Numbered from the stretch's first letter, positions 43,601 to 53,695 are shown. The stretch: 64,000 bases of DNA from Malaya genurostris (GCF_030247185.1 NC_080572.1:36870383-36934382), one strand, 5' to 3'. Notes: generated by a model from the letters alone, not told the origin. Made by a program: numbers and translations.

Positions 43601-46101
43601 GATTACATTGATGGATACAAACATTTTTTTTCTTAGTTAGTCACTCGACTTATGTTGGTGCACATTGTGTAAAAAATATTTTCTTGGCTTTAAATTGAAG
43701 AACTCGAATTTACTTATTATTAAGGAATTCCTAAACTTGCCAATGTTATAAAATTAATAATAAAAATCTCATTAACTTGAAACGTTACCATAATTTCACT
43801 CACACCATTACCAATTAGTCTCAAACGTCTTTCTTGGATTATTGATAACAAAGAAAATGTGTTTCTTCGTAGAGTGGTTCATGGCTCTCATTTGCACGGT
43901 CTTCACGAAAAATGTTCATTCGCAATACCTATTTAACATTTACAAAATCGACAAAAAATAAAAAAAAATCTGGCTAAATTGTCTTAAAATTAAAAACAAA
44001 AAAAAAATGAGACCGAGGTCTATCGACAAACCTCTTCTCGTAGATAAACACAGAGAGTCTACATGTTTCATTTAAAACCGAATTAAAAAACAGAAGATTG
44101 AAAACGAACTTCTATACGTAACTACTAATAAGTTGAAACTGACAAGTTTAAATTTGATAAAATAACGGTTAACTAAATAGATTCGTAACAGTGGCATTTT
44201 TAATCAGAGAAATTGATGTGAAGTGGCATTTTCGTAATGGAATGTGATTGAAGTGCAACTGCTGGTGCATTCTTTGTGATCGTGTGCCTCACGAAGGTGG
44301 TTGCTTTTCGTTTTCGATTGATGCGCAATGTTCATTGTCATTTATATTTCCAGAAAGCTATCCGTTCCATAATTTTATAGATTTTCTTTGTTTGTTCAGC
44401 ATTGTGAACGAATTTTAGATGATTAGTTGATTGCCCATTTTAATATTATTTTGATGTCTTGACTAGCATTATGACTAGGGTAACGGTACCTCCATTCATA
44501 TTAGCTCCCGTAGTCATCTCAAATAAGAAAACTGTTAGTAAGAGTGAGATATGCTGTCTCTGTTCTGTGGATTGACTCTGATGGTTAGATGCTTTCGCTT
44601 CGAGATTTTACGTGGCTATAATAGTACCTATTGCACAAATTTTTAACCTTTTTCCACAATTCAGATAACTTGCCATAGGTCGGAACATGCGGAAACCTTA
44701 AATAGTAACAGTACATTATCATAATAATAGGCTTCCAGCAGCAAAATTCGAAACTGCCAAGTACTGCACGCGATGTTGTAACAGATAGTCTCAGTATTCA
44801 TGAGGACTCACCATATTATCTGTATGTAGGTAAAACCAGAGTAGGTGCCCGGTTTCTTTTATACTGTCATGCAATAATATGAATCGAAAGCAACAGATTT
44901 CCCAATGTATTTATGAGTCTAGGCATGTAGCTTATGGTTCATGGAGATGTCAAGAATCATGTTACAGTACACTCGTGCTGTGTTGCAAAAGTTCAATATC
45001 TCGTAAACAAGAACAGAAAAGGTTGTCATAATAAATGGTGGGTTGCAGTTTTTCGGGTTAAATAACAACCAGATGGAAATATTGTTAGAAATAGTGCAAC
45101 CACAAATTTAGCTATATACCGTCCAAGTTGAAATAAAATCGATTAACTTTCAGTGATTTTATAACCATTGAACCTCATTTCCAATGTAAACGTTGACCTT
45201 TATTCACTCTAATCAACCAAAACCAACCTGCAGTCTAATCCCAACAAATGAAGTATATGTACGTGAGAGTAAAATAATATAAAATAATAGTAATTTATTT
45301 TGCATTCTGGGGAGAGGCCAAACAGAAAAACGTAATATTAATTTGAGGATGAGATACATGCTTGAAAAAAATCGTGGAAATTTACGTCTTCTGAGACCGA
45401 CATATTCGAGTGCCAAAAATGACACCATCAGATACGACAATAAGTATTTGGTCGCGTCTACGTGTAAAGCTGGGCATGCATGCCCCACATTTAAGTAATT
45501 CTTTTATTATGATGTCCTTTGACGAGCTACGTTATTAGAAGTCGTGTCATATGTGGATATGCGTCACTTGTAATTTTTATAATTTTTTGCTGTGTAGCCG
45601 CAGAAAGGCCACTAGATTGTTTCTTACCGATGCAAACAGCCAGGTTGGTTCACTGTTGTTCCGGAATCGTTTCAATGCTTCTATATCATCGGATTTGCAC
45701 TGATGGTGAGAAAAAAGTACGATTACATTTAACAGAAATGAGCTATAGCTATAGAAAATTCAAACAAGCACCGCTAATAAGCTAGCTTTTTAATCAGGGT
45801 TTTGTTTTTCATCTGTTTGATCGGGAAGATAGCTTACTACAGCCAGCTGGAGATTATCACCGCCGAGTTCAAGTTTTATCTTCTTTAAACTGCCCACCAT
45901 TCCAGTGCATGGACCGCACCAATCCGTGTAGATATCCATAACTGTTAGAACATCGTAATGTTTGCTATTAGATTAAAGTGACATTCAAATGCACATTTCA
46001 AGGTTCACACCCAATAAACCGTCTCGCTCTAAAAATTTTTCGAACTCCTCATCCGTGTTGATTTCAGCCTGCAACTGTTGAACTCCTCCTTTTTTAGCCA
46101 T
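31055..46101 (-). CDS. Thioredoxin domain-containing protein (TXNDC3/NME8-NME9-like), 5 exons
   Basis: Spliced exons on the minus strand are 46101-46011, 45941-45838, 45699-45628, 32579-31737 and 31684-31055. All have GT/AG borders and agreeing phases, and they encode 579 residues from MAKKGGVQQLQ. Residues 12-100 form a thioredoxin fold: the active site is DWCGPC (Cys39 and Cys42), and the cis-proline region is SEPTWLF (Pro83) followed by GKIVNLMFGTNVPKL. A charged coiled-coil-like helix (about 108-160) and a conserved-looking region to about residue 450 follow. The C-terminal ~130 residues are Lys-rich, then Ser/Glu/Gly-rich low complexity. There is no nucleoside diphosphate kinase domain, unlike vertebrate NME8; from memory, insect relatives carry a DUF4746 region here. 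Relatives act in sperm tails and cilia (family knowledge). The 13-kb third intron splits the fold. Confidence 0.87.
31737..32579 (-). CDS. Thioredoxin-domain gene, exon 4 (end of thioredoxin fold and central region)
   Basis: The acceptor TTATCCGCAG comes first and the donor CAT|GTGAGT last; the 281 codons are phase 0 at both ends. The exon begins HGKIVNLMFGTNVPKLINLI, the last strand and helix of the thioredoxin fold, then a Glu/Arg-rich helix. An internal ATG at 32558 could be mistaken for the start, but the frame continues upstream through the splice site. Confidence 0.87.
32675..33240. repeat. Interspersed repeat with GAGCTTGAGCTTGAGC
   Basis: It contains 'GAGCTTGAGCTTGAGCGACC', 'AAATTGTACAGGGAATT', 'CCGGCGCCGGCCAGG', 'GGAATGGGAAGGGATGTTAG' and 'CACAAGTGTCACGGGAGAAG'. 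I remember this string of words as a common culicine repeat. The flanking phrase 'CAATTCTACATTGGTCAAAA' recurs at 35268. No coding capacity. Confidence 0.6.
33300..34560 (+). repeat. Copy of the CCCGGAGGG / ACTAGGTGGATTAAA repeat family
   Basis: The left part reads 'CATATACCATTCGAATCAG' and 'TTCGTCGAGATCAGCAAATG', followed by 'GAAGATGGCTGAACCGATC' units. It ends 'CATCTCACTGCTAGGTGGAT', parallel to the end of the copy at 900-2200. A shorter piece is at 37300-37700. Confidence 0.6.
34565..35290 (-). repeat. Interspersed repeat, inverted copy of 53860-54545
   Basis: Its reverse complement matches 53860-54545: 'CCGTGTGAAATCCGGCGGG', 'CTTCCATGTCGTAAAAGG', 'CTCGGTAGCCGGCTGCCCAG' and 'GACGCGCGTGAAATCTGTTG'. 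Long and non-coding; class unknown. Confidence 0.65.
35843..35935 (-). repeat. Short repeat shared with 15260-15365, inverted
   Basis: 'TTGATGATTAGTTGAAGTCT' and 'CTTGCCATCAGCAAATCAAA' occur here and, inverted, in the GTF3C2 intron around 15260-15365. Confidence 0.65.
36171..36265 (-). mobile_element. tRNA-related SINE fragment
   Basis: The minus strand has 'CCTGGGTTCGATTCCCAACC', containing a good pol III B box (GGTTCGATTCC), then 'CACACAAGGTCAAAAGG' and 'TCTGACCCGAAGTGGTGAA'. That tail resembles the Feilai-type SINEs I remember from Aedes. The A-box part is missing or degraded. Confidence 0.6.
37300..37700 (+). repeat. Fragment of the CCCGGAGGG repeat family
   Basis: 'ATGCAATTACTATGAAAACC', 'TACCCGGAGGGCCGAATATC' and 'AAAACTGTTCCGATCTGTAG' match parts of 900-1060 and 33470-33720. 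Confidence 0.5.
38241..39316 (-). mobile_element. Tc1-like fragment containing a mariner insertion
   Basis: Removing the mariner and one TA gives 'CTTGGTATTACATTCCTGTA', which with the following DNA aligns, on the minus strand, to the Tc1-like remnant at 26715-26830 ('AATCGGCTGCGAAGTCTGTT', 'GAAACAG.A.GGTCAAATTCC'). This shows the pre-insertion site of the mariner. Confidence 0.6.
38267..39187 (+). mobile_element. mariner element, 921 bp, perfect 29-bp TIRs, internally deleted
   Basis: The TIRs are perfect over 29 bp, starting ACACATGGATCAATAAGTCC, and are flanked by TA on both sides (38265-38266 and 39188-39189). The transposase pieces are on the plus strand: N-terminal helix-turn-helix part from ATG 38444 ('SKATICLWFTEFKRGRTDTN'), a TAA stop at 38666-38668, then a second DNA-binding part to about 38815. 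An internal deletion follows that removes the first and second catalytic Asp regions. The tail retains 'PYSPDLAHSDYWLFADLKK' and a frameshift near 39040. It is therefore dead but young, since the ends are intact. Confidence 0.92.
40865..41155 (+). repeat. Interspersed repeat with ATATGTACATA-type tail
   Basis: Inverted copy of 17180-17420, see there. The tail at 41090-41150 is a degenerate TATACATA microsatellite. Confidence 0.6.
41195..41360. repeat. Partial copy of the 49829-50370 insertion element
   Basis: 'AAATACATATTATAATACGG', 'GGACACGTTTTGTACTATGC' and 'TCGGAGTGACAGTGTA' match the left third of the element at 49829-50370. Confidence 0.55.
42960..43640 (+). mobile_element. Strongly decayed mariner transposase
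   Basis: Pieces across all three plus frames are 'EKNTVQAEVMADK' (for GKNTVQAKQWLDK), 'MDETLIHHVTPESKR' (the first catalytic Asp region, DETWIHHYTPE), 'DYWLFADLKKGSKFNSNEE' and 'FYKHDNEKLENSCNDCITLE'. It belongs to the same broad group as the copy at 38267 but is older. TIRs were not found. Confidence 0.8.
44472..44700. repeat. Partial copy of the MITE-like element at 16683
   Basis: 'TAGGGTAACGGTACC', 'AGTCATCTCAAATAAGAAAA' and 'TTTACGTGGCTATAATAG' resemble 16683-16890. Confidence 0.4.
45628..45699 (-). CDS. Thioredoxin-domain gene, exon 3 (24 codons)
   Basis: The acceptor CACCATCAG and donor TCG|GTAAGA frame CKSDDIEALKRFRNNSEPTW plus LFAS. This is the thioredoxin segment with the cis-proline, phase 0 on both sides. 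It is too short to be seen as an open frame and was found by looking for the missing piece of the fold. Confidence 0.9.
45838..45941 (-). CDS. Thioredoxin-domain gene, exon 2 (active site)
   Basis: The acceptor is GTTCTAACAG and the donor GTA|GTAAGC. It encodes VMDIYTDWCGPCTGMVGSLK, with KIKLELGGDNLQLAV following. The WCGPC redox centre is intact. Its first two bases complete a Val codon begun in exon 1. Confidence 0.92.
46011..46101 (-). CDS. Thioredoxin-domain gene, exon 1 (start codon)
   Basis: The ATG is at 46101. It reads MAKKGGVQQLQAEINTDEEF, then EKFLERDGLL and one base, ending at donor TTGG|GTGTGA. The start is supported by a nearby upstream stop-rich, A+T-rich region and by the usual length before a thioredoxin fold. 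No TATA box is obvious upstream. Confidence 0.88.
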
Positions 46102-47841
46102 TCAAAAATATGTTACAATTTTTCCACTCTTAAATTGTTAACGATTTGATAACCGAAATGTAAACTACGTCAAAAGGCAACGTATTTGCGACTGCAAATG
46201 AGAGTCCAACCAACATAAACAACCCACTTCTGGTAACCGAGGAAACCACGTACCACTTCGGTTTTTTTTAAATATAGATATCGCATATGTTGCAGGTTCC
46301 TGGAACTTGGTACGTTCTAGACACGATGAGCAAACTATTTTATGTATGTTTTGTTTATAAATGCGAAGTTAATAGGTATTATTTATTCAACACAAGCGCT
46401 GCTCGAAAAGGTCTGTGAATACAGAACAACTTAAATATTAGTTAATTTCCTGAATCTGGTTGGTTAAAACTTAATACAACTAATTGATTGTTGGTCTTTT
46501 AGAGTGTCATTTTTTTAATAATCATGCTGGTTGCTTGGCAGACCGACATCAACCGAGCCACATCACACTCCCGAAACAGTTTGAGCAATGACACACATCA
46601 ATTGATTGAACTTGCGGTGAAACTTTGTACGAGTGAGAACGTAGTCTCGTGTCAGTGCGGTGAAAATTTGAATATTTCGAGAGAATGAAAGCATTTTATC
46701 TGCACTTTGGCGATTCGATTTCATCGAATAAACTGAAATGCCTATTTCAATAAATATTTCGTTACAGTTAATCTATTCAAAATTTGTCTGGATGTAATGT
46801 AATGAAATAACATTTTAATTTGACGTAGAAATCAATCGCTTAATTCGCATTTTTTTATTTGCTGATACGTAACGCATAACAAAATCACATTAAAAAAATG
46901 CACAGCCTAGAAAATTCACATGAAGTCCTTGAAGTGAAACCCTTCACCACTTGAACAGCTAGCCTCTCTTTTCGACATGTTTACGGCCTCCGGGTTTCGA
47001 TTTTCCCTCAGTCTTCCTGACAACCGACTAACGTATAGACTGCTAATAATCGAAACAAAAACTTAAATTCCAAGTGTGAATCACTTCTAAATTTTATTCA
47101 AATGAAATCATATTGAACCTTTAGTTATAACACTTGAATTTTATCAACGAAACTGAAATATATTTGAAACGCATTCCATTTAATATTCAATTGACTAGAC
47201 ACTTACAAATTAATATTTAGATAAATACCTATCACCTAATGGAAATACTTCGATTTCAAAAGATTTTACGCTAAGTTCCCATGTGAATTACATTTTTATA
47301 TTGAATTAAGAGAGTTTGTAATTGAAGTGTCAGAAGTTAGATGTTAAGTAAATAATAATTTGATAAATATGTTTTATTCTATTACATTCATATTTCGTAC
47401 ATTTAATGTAAAAATATTTTTCGTTTGCGTCGCTTATCATACATGGACTGAATAATTTTTATTACCTGAAAAATGCCAAAAAACAATATTACAAAGTAAT
47501 ATGTACAAATCTATGAGAAAATGCGCACTCAAATTTCACAGAAATTTGAGTATTTTTTCACAAGTAATGGCGAGACGATGGGTAAATTTGTATAAAAACT
47601 ACAAGGATTTGTCGGGGATTGTTCGAGCCATTGATGTGAAACAAGGCAACCAAAATTTCTAATGATAGAAATTTTCAATCAAACAGTTCAATAAATCGTC
47701 ACACTTTTGAATCCGCAATTGCACGAGAGTCTGCTTAGATTGACCTTTATTAGGAACTAACACCGAACACGAACCAAACGACATAACATGGAATTTCATC
47801 CGAACTCGCACGACACAAGATCAGAACATACTAATGTCGTT
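46102..47841. other. Upstream region of the thioredoxin gene, nothing recognised
   Basis: A+T-rich DNA without convincing frames. The first ~150 bp must hold the promoter of the minus-strand gene, but I see no clear core element. Near 47760-47830 is a piece ('CGACATAACATGGAATTTCA') that recurs inverted at 62845-62870. Confidence 0.5.
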
Positions 47842-47845
47842 TTAA

Positions 47846-48791
47846 CCCTCAGGGTACGGACTGGGTTACCGTAACCCGAGCGAAATTTGAAAGAAGCGCC
47901 ATACGAAGAGAAGTCGGCGAGGGGGGTCCGGACCAGGGGGGGTAAAAACTTATAGGTACACACTATTAGAGGCCCAAGCGGCAGAGTCAGTCTCTGCTTT
48001 GTGTCCGAGCTAGACACATATAAACATTGTGCTCGGGTGTGGTACACCCAGTCCGTATCGAACGTTACAAAATCCAAAATTTTCAAAAAAATTATGTTTT
48101 AATTTTCGTCTGTTTGCCGCTGAGGAATAAAAAGGTAAGTAAGAATACGTACTCTTTACTTAATTTTGTAGACTCTAACCTCAAAATAACGCGTTGTACA
48201 TGGTGTAAGCGAAGTATTGTAGTAGATCTCAATCACTTGAACGTACGTCTTATATCGAAATCTTTGCTGCTCGTAGGGAATTATAACTCATTAAATTTTG
48301 TTTCTTGTAATTTTTTGTTAAAGAACACGCATTAAAAACATTAATTTTAACCTTTATCATCATAAATCAACGAAACAACGTTTTTTCGCTAACTCGAAAA
48401 AACGCGTATTTTCATTTTTCAAAAAAAATATAGTTTTTGGAATAAATCAAAAAACCGTTATGGACATTTGTAAGAACTACTTTTTACCTTTCAAATGCGA
48501 GTTATACAATGTTAATATTTTTTTTTCAAAAAGTTACAGCATTTTGAAAAACAAACGTTTTTTACAAAAAAAATTCAAGACCCGTTCACATTTTTCATTA
48601 TAATTTTTTTTCAATCAGTTAAATGATTAATCTGACAACTCTATCATATTTTTGAGACAATTTCACACAAAATAAAAAAAAATTATTCAAATTGACAAAG
48701 TACAGCTCGATATACACCCAATCAAAGTCGCCGGGTTAGGCTAACCCTGTCCGTACTGAACGTAACTTTTTTATAGTCCGTACCCTGAGGG
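47846..48791. mobile_element. piggyBac-like MITE, 946 bp, TTAA target duplication
   Basis: The TIRs CCCTCAGGGTACGGACT (left) and AGTCCGTACCCTGAGGG (right) are perfect over 17 bp. They are flanked by TTAA at 47842-47845 and 48792-48795. The TTAA duplication and CCC start are the hallmark of piggyBac elements. There is no transposase frame; short ORFs inside are chance. Confidence 0.9.
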
Positions 48792-48799
48792 TTAACATG

Positions 48800-49630
48800 A
48801 GAAAACTGAAACTGACCCAGGGTAGTTTCATCAAACAAACACTTTTCATGAAACTGATTTCCGATTTTCAGTTCAACAACGTTAAAACTAGGTTCGAAAC
48901 TAGCTTCAAACAAACGGTTTGACAGCAGTTAGGGTGGAAACTGCACACCTAAAAAATGTTACATTTTTATAGATGCACATAAAAGGAGCGTCGCGATTTA
49001 CTTACACTCACAATACAAAGTATTTAAAGATAAGTCATATCATTAATTTCACAGTTGTTTTAGTTGAAACTCACATCGATACAGACGCAAAATTTATGTT
49101 TACATGTTAGTAGATGTAATATTGTGTCATCATCGAAGAAATTACGGCATACCTGAAATTACGTCAAGCGTAAATTTCATTTTTTCTAAGAGTGTGGGTT
49201 AGGTTTGGCATCAAGCGAAAACGACATAATTAAAGCTTTAAATCGTTTTACAGCGCTTTCTGTCTTGCTGTCTAGCAAGTGATACAGTTCGTAACTTTAC
49301 ATCTATGGTATTATCTGCTTAGTCAATGTTTAATTTTATTCCTTATTGTTTCAGTCCTACATTGTTAGCTACTTTTATTTCATGTTTGGATTTATATCCT
49401 TGAAATTGTATATTTTTATCTACTTAACCTCAACTAACCTAACATAACTCTAGCTGTAAAACGCTCTAACAATGGCATGTTCAGAAGTTGCACATGTAGT
49501 TTTGTACTTATTGTGTGTGTTTTCAAATTTCTGCTCGATTGTTTCTTGTTCGGCAATTGTATGTACATGAGAAGTTTTAGTCCATGGAGGTATATTCATC
49601 ATCTTTTAAAAAAATTTGTTTTGAACGACT
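48800..49630. other. Unclassified intergenic DNA
   Basis: No gene visible. 49180-49300 contains 'AAATCGTTTTACAGCGCTTT' and 'TCTGTCTTGCTGTCTAGCAA', which recur in inverted form at 62765-62810. The last ~150 bp may be a decayed continuation of the jockey-like element. Confidence 0.4.
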
Positions 49631-49631
49631 T

Positions 49632-50419
49632 CATAAATCAAATAAACATAGATTTCCCAGTGTACTAGTAATGTAAGTGAGCAACCCGTGACACCAAAAG
49701 CACCGTCTGGTGGAGAATAGGTGCGTAAATGCTCTTAAAATGCATGCAAAAAGTTGCCTGCGCATTTAACACAACCACAGTAGCTAATGGAAAAAAGTAC
49801 ACCCGTTTGTCACTAGAGGTGCTGTTAGCAAATACAAATTATAATACGGAGTACTCCGACAAATTTTCAAGGACACATTTTGCATCGTGCGGTACATTGT
49901 CATGATACACTGTCAGAGTGACAATGTACTTTAACGAATTTTCTATAAAACTAGCAACACTGAAGGGTAAGAACAAGTTCACTATAGTTACTGTTTATTA
50001 TAGTGAAAAAATGTAAACATATTACTTACATATTTTGATCCTTAGGAAAACTACGGAGCGAAATTTCGGACGACTCTGTTCGTGTGTCACATCCCTCTAC
50101 TAAGCAACTTCTCACCATTTCGACAGCTTCTCGGTTTATTAGCCAGCGATATTTAGACTGATTGTTGCAGTTTAATACAGCAACGATAAACAAACAAGTT
50201 TGTTTTGCACCGTAGCAACTAGCATAAAGCGTTGCCAGAAACGATCTCCTTTCACATTTTCACACTATCGCAACGAAAGGGAGATATTTGCTAGGCTTAC
50301 TTGTTCATGCTGTGAACCAAACATTGGCGATTCGTTTATATGGGACTTAGGGGTATTATTATTTGTATTTGCTGTTAGTGTCACCGTACAGTGAGATATC
50401 TATGTTTATTTGATTTATG
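49632..50419. mobile_element. MITE copy (CATAAATCAAATAAACATAG TIR) carrying another insertion
   Basis: The ends are CATAAATCAAATAAACATAG and CTATGTTTATTTGATTTATG, perfect 20-bp TIRs. The flanks ACGACTT at 49625-49631 and 50420-50426 are a 7-bp duplication. The body matches 24946-25183. It is inserted in the jockey-like RT just after FADDT, and is itself interrupted by 49829-50370. Confidence 0.85.
49829..50370. mobile_element. 542-bp MITE nested in the MITE, 8-bp target duplication
   Basis: The ends are (C)AAATACAAATTATAATA and TATTATTATTTGTATTT. The flanks GCTGTTAG occur at 49821-49828 and 50371-50378. An 8-bp duplication suggests hAT. Joining the flanks restores the host MITE's 'GGTGCTGTTAGTGTC' text. 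A partial relative is at 41195-41360. Confidence 0.8.
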
Positions 50420-52860
50420 ACGACTTGGAGGTGTCATCGGCAAACAGTGAGAGTAGGCCATCATCCGGAAGTGCCGGAATATCTGACGTGAAAATATTGA
50501 ATAATTTTGGGCCAAGGATAATAATTTTGGGCCAAGGATACTACCCTGAGGAACACCAGCGGGAACATGGAATTTATCTGATGATAAATTGTTAACAAAG
50601 ACTTCGAAACTTCTGTTTGACAGATAGTTTTTTACTATGTTATTATTACTAGATAGGTTGGGAAGTTGAGATGATGCATTTTATGAATTAGGCCATCGTG
50701 CCAGGCCATTGTCAAACGCTTTTTCAACGTCTGCCAGCTTTATTTCTTGAGAGAGTGTTATTGACTCTGATCAACTGGTGAATAGTAGAGCGACCTCTTC
50801 TAAACACAAATTGTTCTTCAGAAAAAATGTTATTGGTATCTTCAAACTCCAACAAACGGGACAGGATTGTTTTTTCGAACTTTTTGGACAGTGCAGATAG
50901 GAGACTGATCGGACGATAGCTCTTCGGACAGGTGGGATCCTTTCCAGGCTTTTTTATTGGGATCACATTGGCCAATTTACAACTAGAGGGAAAGTAGCTA
51001 AGGACCAAACATTGGTTGAAAATAGATGCAAGATGTTTCAAAAATCTAACGCTACGGTGTTCGAGTTCTATGTTAAAAATAGAGTCAGCACTCGGACCTA
51101 TCATATTTTTTGACCTTTGGATGGATTTGTTCAATTCTTCTTCTGTGATTCTGTGATTAGCAGCAAATATAGAAGGCATTTTATCAACAGTTTCGACAGT
51201 GGCTGAAACAGTAGTTTCGTGAGGACTGACCATGCCTTGACCGAGACGGTGGGAACTAACAATATGTTGACCTAAAGCAGTAGCTTTTTCAACCTGTGTT
51301 ATCAGCAAACAGTCATCCAGACGAAGAAATTTCCAAAAAGGTTTAAAATAGTTTTCTAGCTTACTGATATGGTCTGAGAATACCCTGTTTTGATATCGTC
51401 CATTCTTTGCCAATGATATTAGTGAGATTATTAGCTGAAGTTTTCTTTTCCCTGAGTCTTGTTCTCTGGTACTGCCTTCGATAAATATTTCTTAACCTAA
51501 TTAATGTTTTAGTGGTAGAGAGAATTACGGAATATTGGTATTTCTCTAAACATGGTTCACGAGCTCTGGCGATGGAACGTTCAACTTCATTTAGTGATTC
51601 TGGATGGCGATCATAGTTAATGTTGTTGTCCACACTGCTGCTGAATGCTGACCAGTCGACGTGATGATAATCACGCCGAGTACGTTGCTGGGTTCAACAC
51701 CGGATCGAACATCCACCACAACAGGATAGTGGTCGGAGCTGATGTCTTCAATGATGACAGGATGAAAGATGTTCTCAACAAGATTAAGATAATAAGGAAG
51801 TACAAACTTCACTCCGCTTCTGCTTGCAATTGCAACACCATTGCCCCTAGAGTGGGTTCGATCCAGGCTAATGATGACGTAGTTCGGTATTGAGAAGGAC
51901 ATCTTTGGTCACAAATGTGTTGCCGTGATAATACACACATCGACGCGCTGTGTTCTTACGAAGTCATATAGTTCAACTTGCTTTGGACGCACTGAGCAGG
52001 AATTCAAATTCATAACTTTTAATGTATCACACGGGGTTTCCAGTTCGGTGGATAATAATCGTACCGAGCACTTGAATCTGCTCAATTTTCGTTTTGCAAC
52101 CACGGAGCGCAGAGCTCATGTCGACGAAAATTTTCATCAACTCCACAAAAGTAAATAGCGGAGTATAGTTTACAGTAGGGCCATCATCAGTAGTTTTAAA
52201 ACCAGGTGGCGGAAGGATTGGATCCGGTAGATTATTTAGCCTAGGGAAATTCACTGGGTTCAATGGCGGTTCAAGCTCGTTCGGTTGCTTCGTGGGTCCT
52301 AACACAATTTGCACAGCGGGGGTAAAGTCTTCATCCATAGCGCACTCGTTGGTAGCATGATTCGATCCGCAGCGCTTACAACGGCTAATCATGTGGCAAT
52401 TTCGAGCACCATGTCCGAAGTGTAGGCATTTCATGCAGTGAGTTAGTTCTCTACGTTTGTTGCGGCAGGGTTCCCATTTCACGATGACATGATCGATAGC
52501 CTTCAGTTCCTTAAGTTGCTTCAACGTGGTCGTACCTCTCTTGAAGTGAATTAGGTACAATGCGTCTCTGTACGTGCGTTTATCCTCTTCTCGACGTTTC
52601 ATTCGATGAATTGCCAGATCCGGTTTTTTAAGATTTGATAAGGTGTCTATCAGTGACTAACGGAAGTCCTCTCAGCACAACTTTATATGGTTTTTCACTT
52701 GGCTTGTCATGAGTGAAAAATTCTGCTTTCGTTTCCTTGAGATGTGTCATTACCAGATAATACTCGTCCCGAACTGTCTCTATCACAATCGGTCGCCTTA
52801 AGCGACACCTTCTCCAAATCACTTGTATGTATCAATGTTTTAATTGTGTACTCGTTGAAA
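50420..52860 (-). mobile_element. jockey-like non-LTR retrotransposon remnant
   Basis: Read on the minus strand from 52860. First comes a gag-like ORF1 with a domain before the knuckles ('KPYKVVLRGLP') and CCHC knuckles 'CMKCLHFGHGARNC' and 'CKRCGSNHATNEC' (52602-52027). Then come endonuclease pieces ('SDHYPVVVDVRSG', 'SRGNGVAIASRSGVKF') and reverse transcriptase with 'NVIPIKKPGKDPTCPKSYRP', 'FVFRRGRSTIHQLIRV', 'VPAGVPQGSILGP' and 'SLFADDTSKS'. Frameshifts, an internal deletion in the endonuclease and a 20-bp tandem duplication next to the PQGSILGP block (50502-50541) inactivate it. The part after FADDT is displaced by a MITE insertion or lost. Confidence 0.87.
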
Positions 52861-52877
52861 ACAAAACACAGAATGAA

Positions 52878-53242
52878 TGAAACGTTAGCTATAATTTCGC
52901 TTATATTTATAGATTAGAGTTCTTCCAAAAGCTTTGCTTTTGCATCGATTGACGAATCAGAGCGATGCTTTCCCATTGATATATCGCTTACTCCTTCAAA
53001 ACCGTCGTCTACGTTAGGGAAATCTGGTGTGCCGAAAATTTTTAGCAGAAAAAATACTACATTGCTAGCTGTTAATCAAGATTTCAAAGATATATAATTT
53101 AAAATGCATGGTTATGTACACTTTAATTAATACGTAGAAATATTTCCAATCAATTGGCGAAATAATATTACTGATTAAAACTAAACTTACTGAGCTGTAA
53201 ATGTTCAAAACCTGCACCCCTATATAAAAAAAGTGTTCCACA
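52878..53242 (-). promoter_or_regulatory. Promoter-like module, copy 1
   Basis: On the minus strand this 365-bp block aligns with 62332-62737 from 'TGTGGAACAC' to 'AACGTTTCA'. It carries 'CTGATTCGTCAATCGA' (a mutated CCAAT box), TATAAATA at 52911-52904, and an Inr-like TTTCATTC whose A is position 52878, 33 bases after the start of the TATA box. The shared sequence stops at that A. Downstream, about 20-60 bp on, the jockey-like ORF1 sequence begins. Confidence 0.55.
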
Positions 53243-53340
53243 TCAAAACTTACTGCGAACGAAGCACACAGCGTGCTTTTCTCAATTTCGTATAGCGTGC
53301 AGAGTTGCCGCAAATAAATCTATATTATTCAAGAGAAAAA

Positions 53341-53695
53341 ATTGCAGGAGTTTCTGTTTCCTTTCAGATATCAGATATTTTCAATGTTTCACTTCTGATT
53401 ACTCTATTTCACTAAATTATCTCTTCATTTAACCTACCAATTTCCGTTCAGCTTCGGAGAAAAGTTTTATTTGTAATTTTCTCTTCTTCCATGTTATTGA
53501 TTGACTTCTAGGATTATAAATTGAATGATAAAAATCAACTATTGTGCAAATTCGCTGATATTACAAAGTTAACAACAGAGATAACATATATCGGTATATT
53601 GAATACATAGTAAAAAACACTTGATATTAATATTTCAAACAATAAATTAATATTTTGCTCGGTAGCCGGCTGAACAGATCAACCAATATACCCAA
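53341..53695 (+). repeat. Direct repeat A, copy 1
   Basis: Near-identical to 54013-54350, from 'ATTGCAGGA(G/A)TTTCT' to 'GATCAACCAATATA'. Together they flank a central part with the CA array. It may be an LTR-like arrangement or a duplication; no TG...CA ends are obvious. Confidence 0.7.

Larger units (their letters stand above)
32580..45627 (-). other. 13-kb intron of the thioredoxin-domain gene
   Basis: The donor TCG|GTAAGA is at 45627 and the acceptor CCGCAG at 32580. Its repeats are listed separately. Stretches where I see only A+T-rich DNA are about 36270-37300, 37700-38170, 40070-40860, 41370-42950 and 43670-45620, apart from the MITE piece near 44472. Nothing suggests an additional exon. 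Confidence 0.75.
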
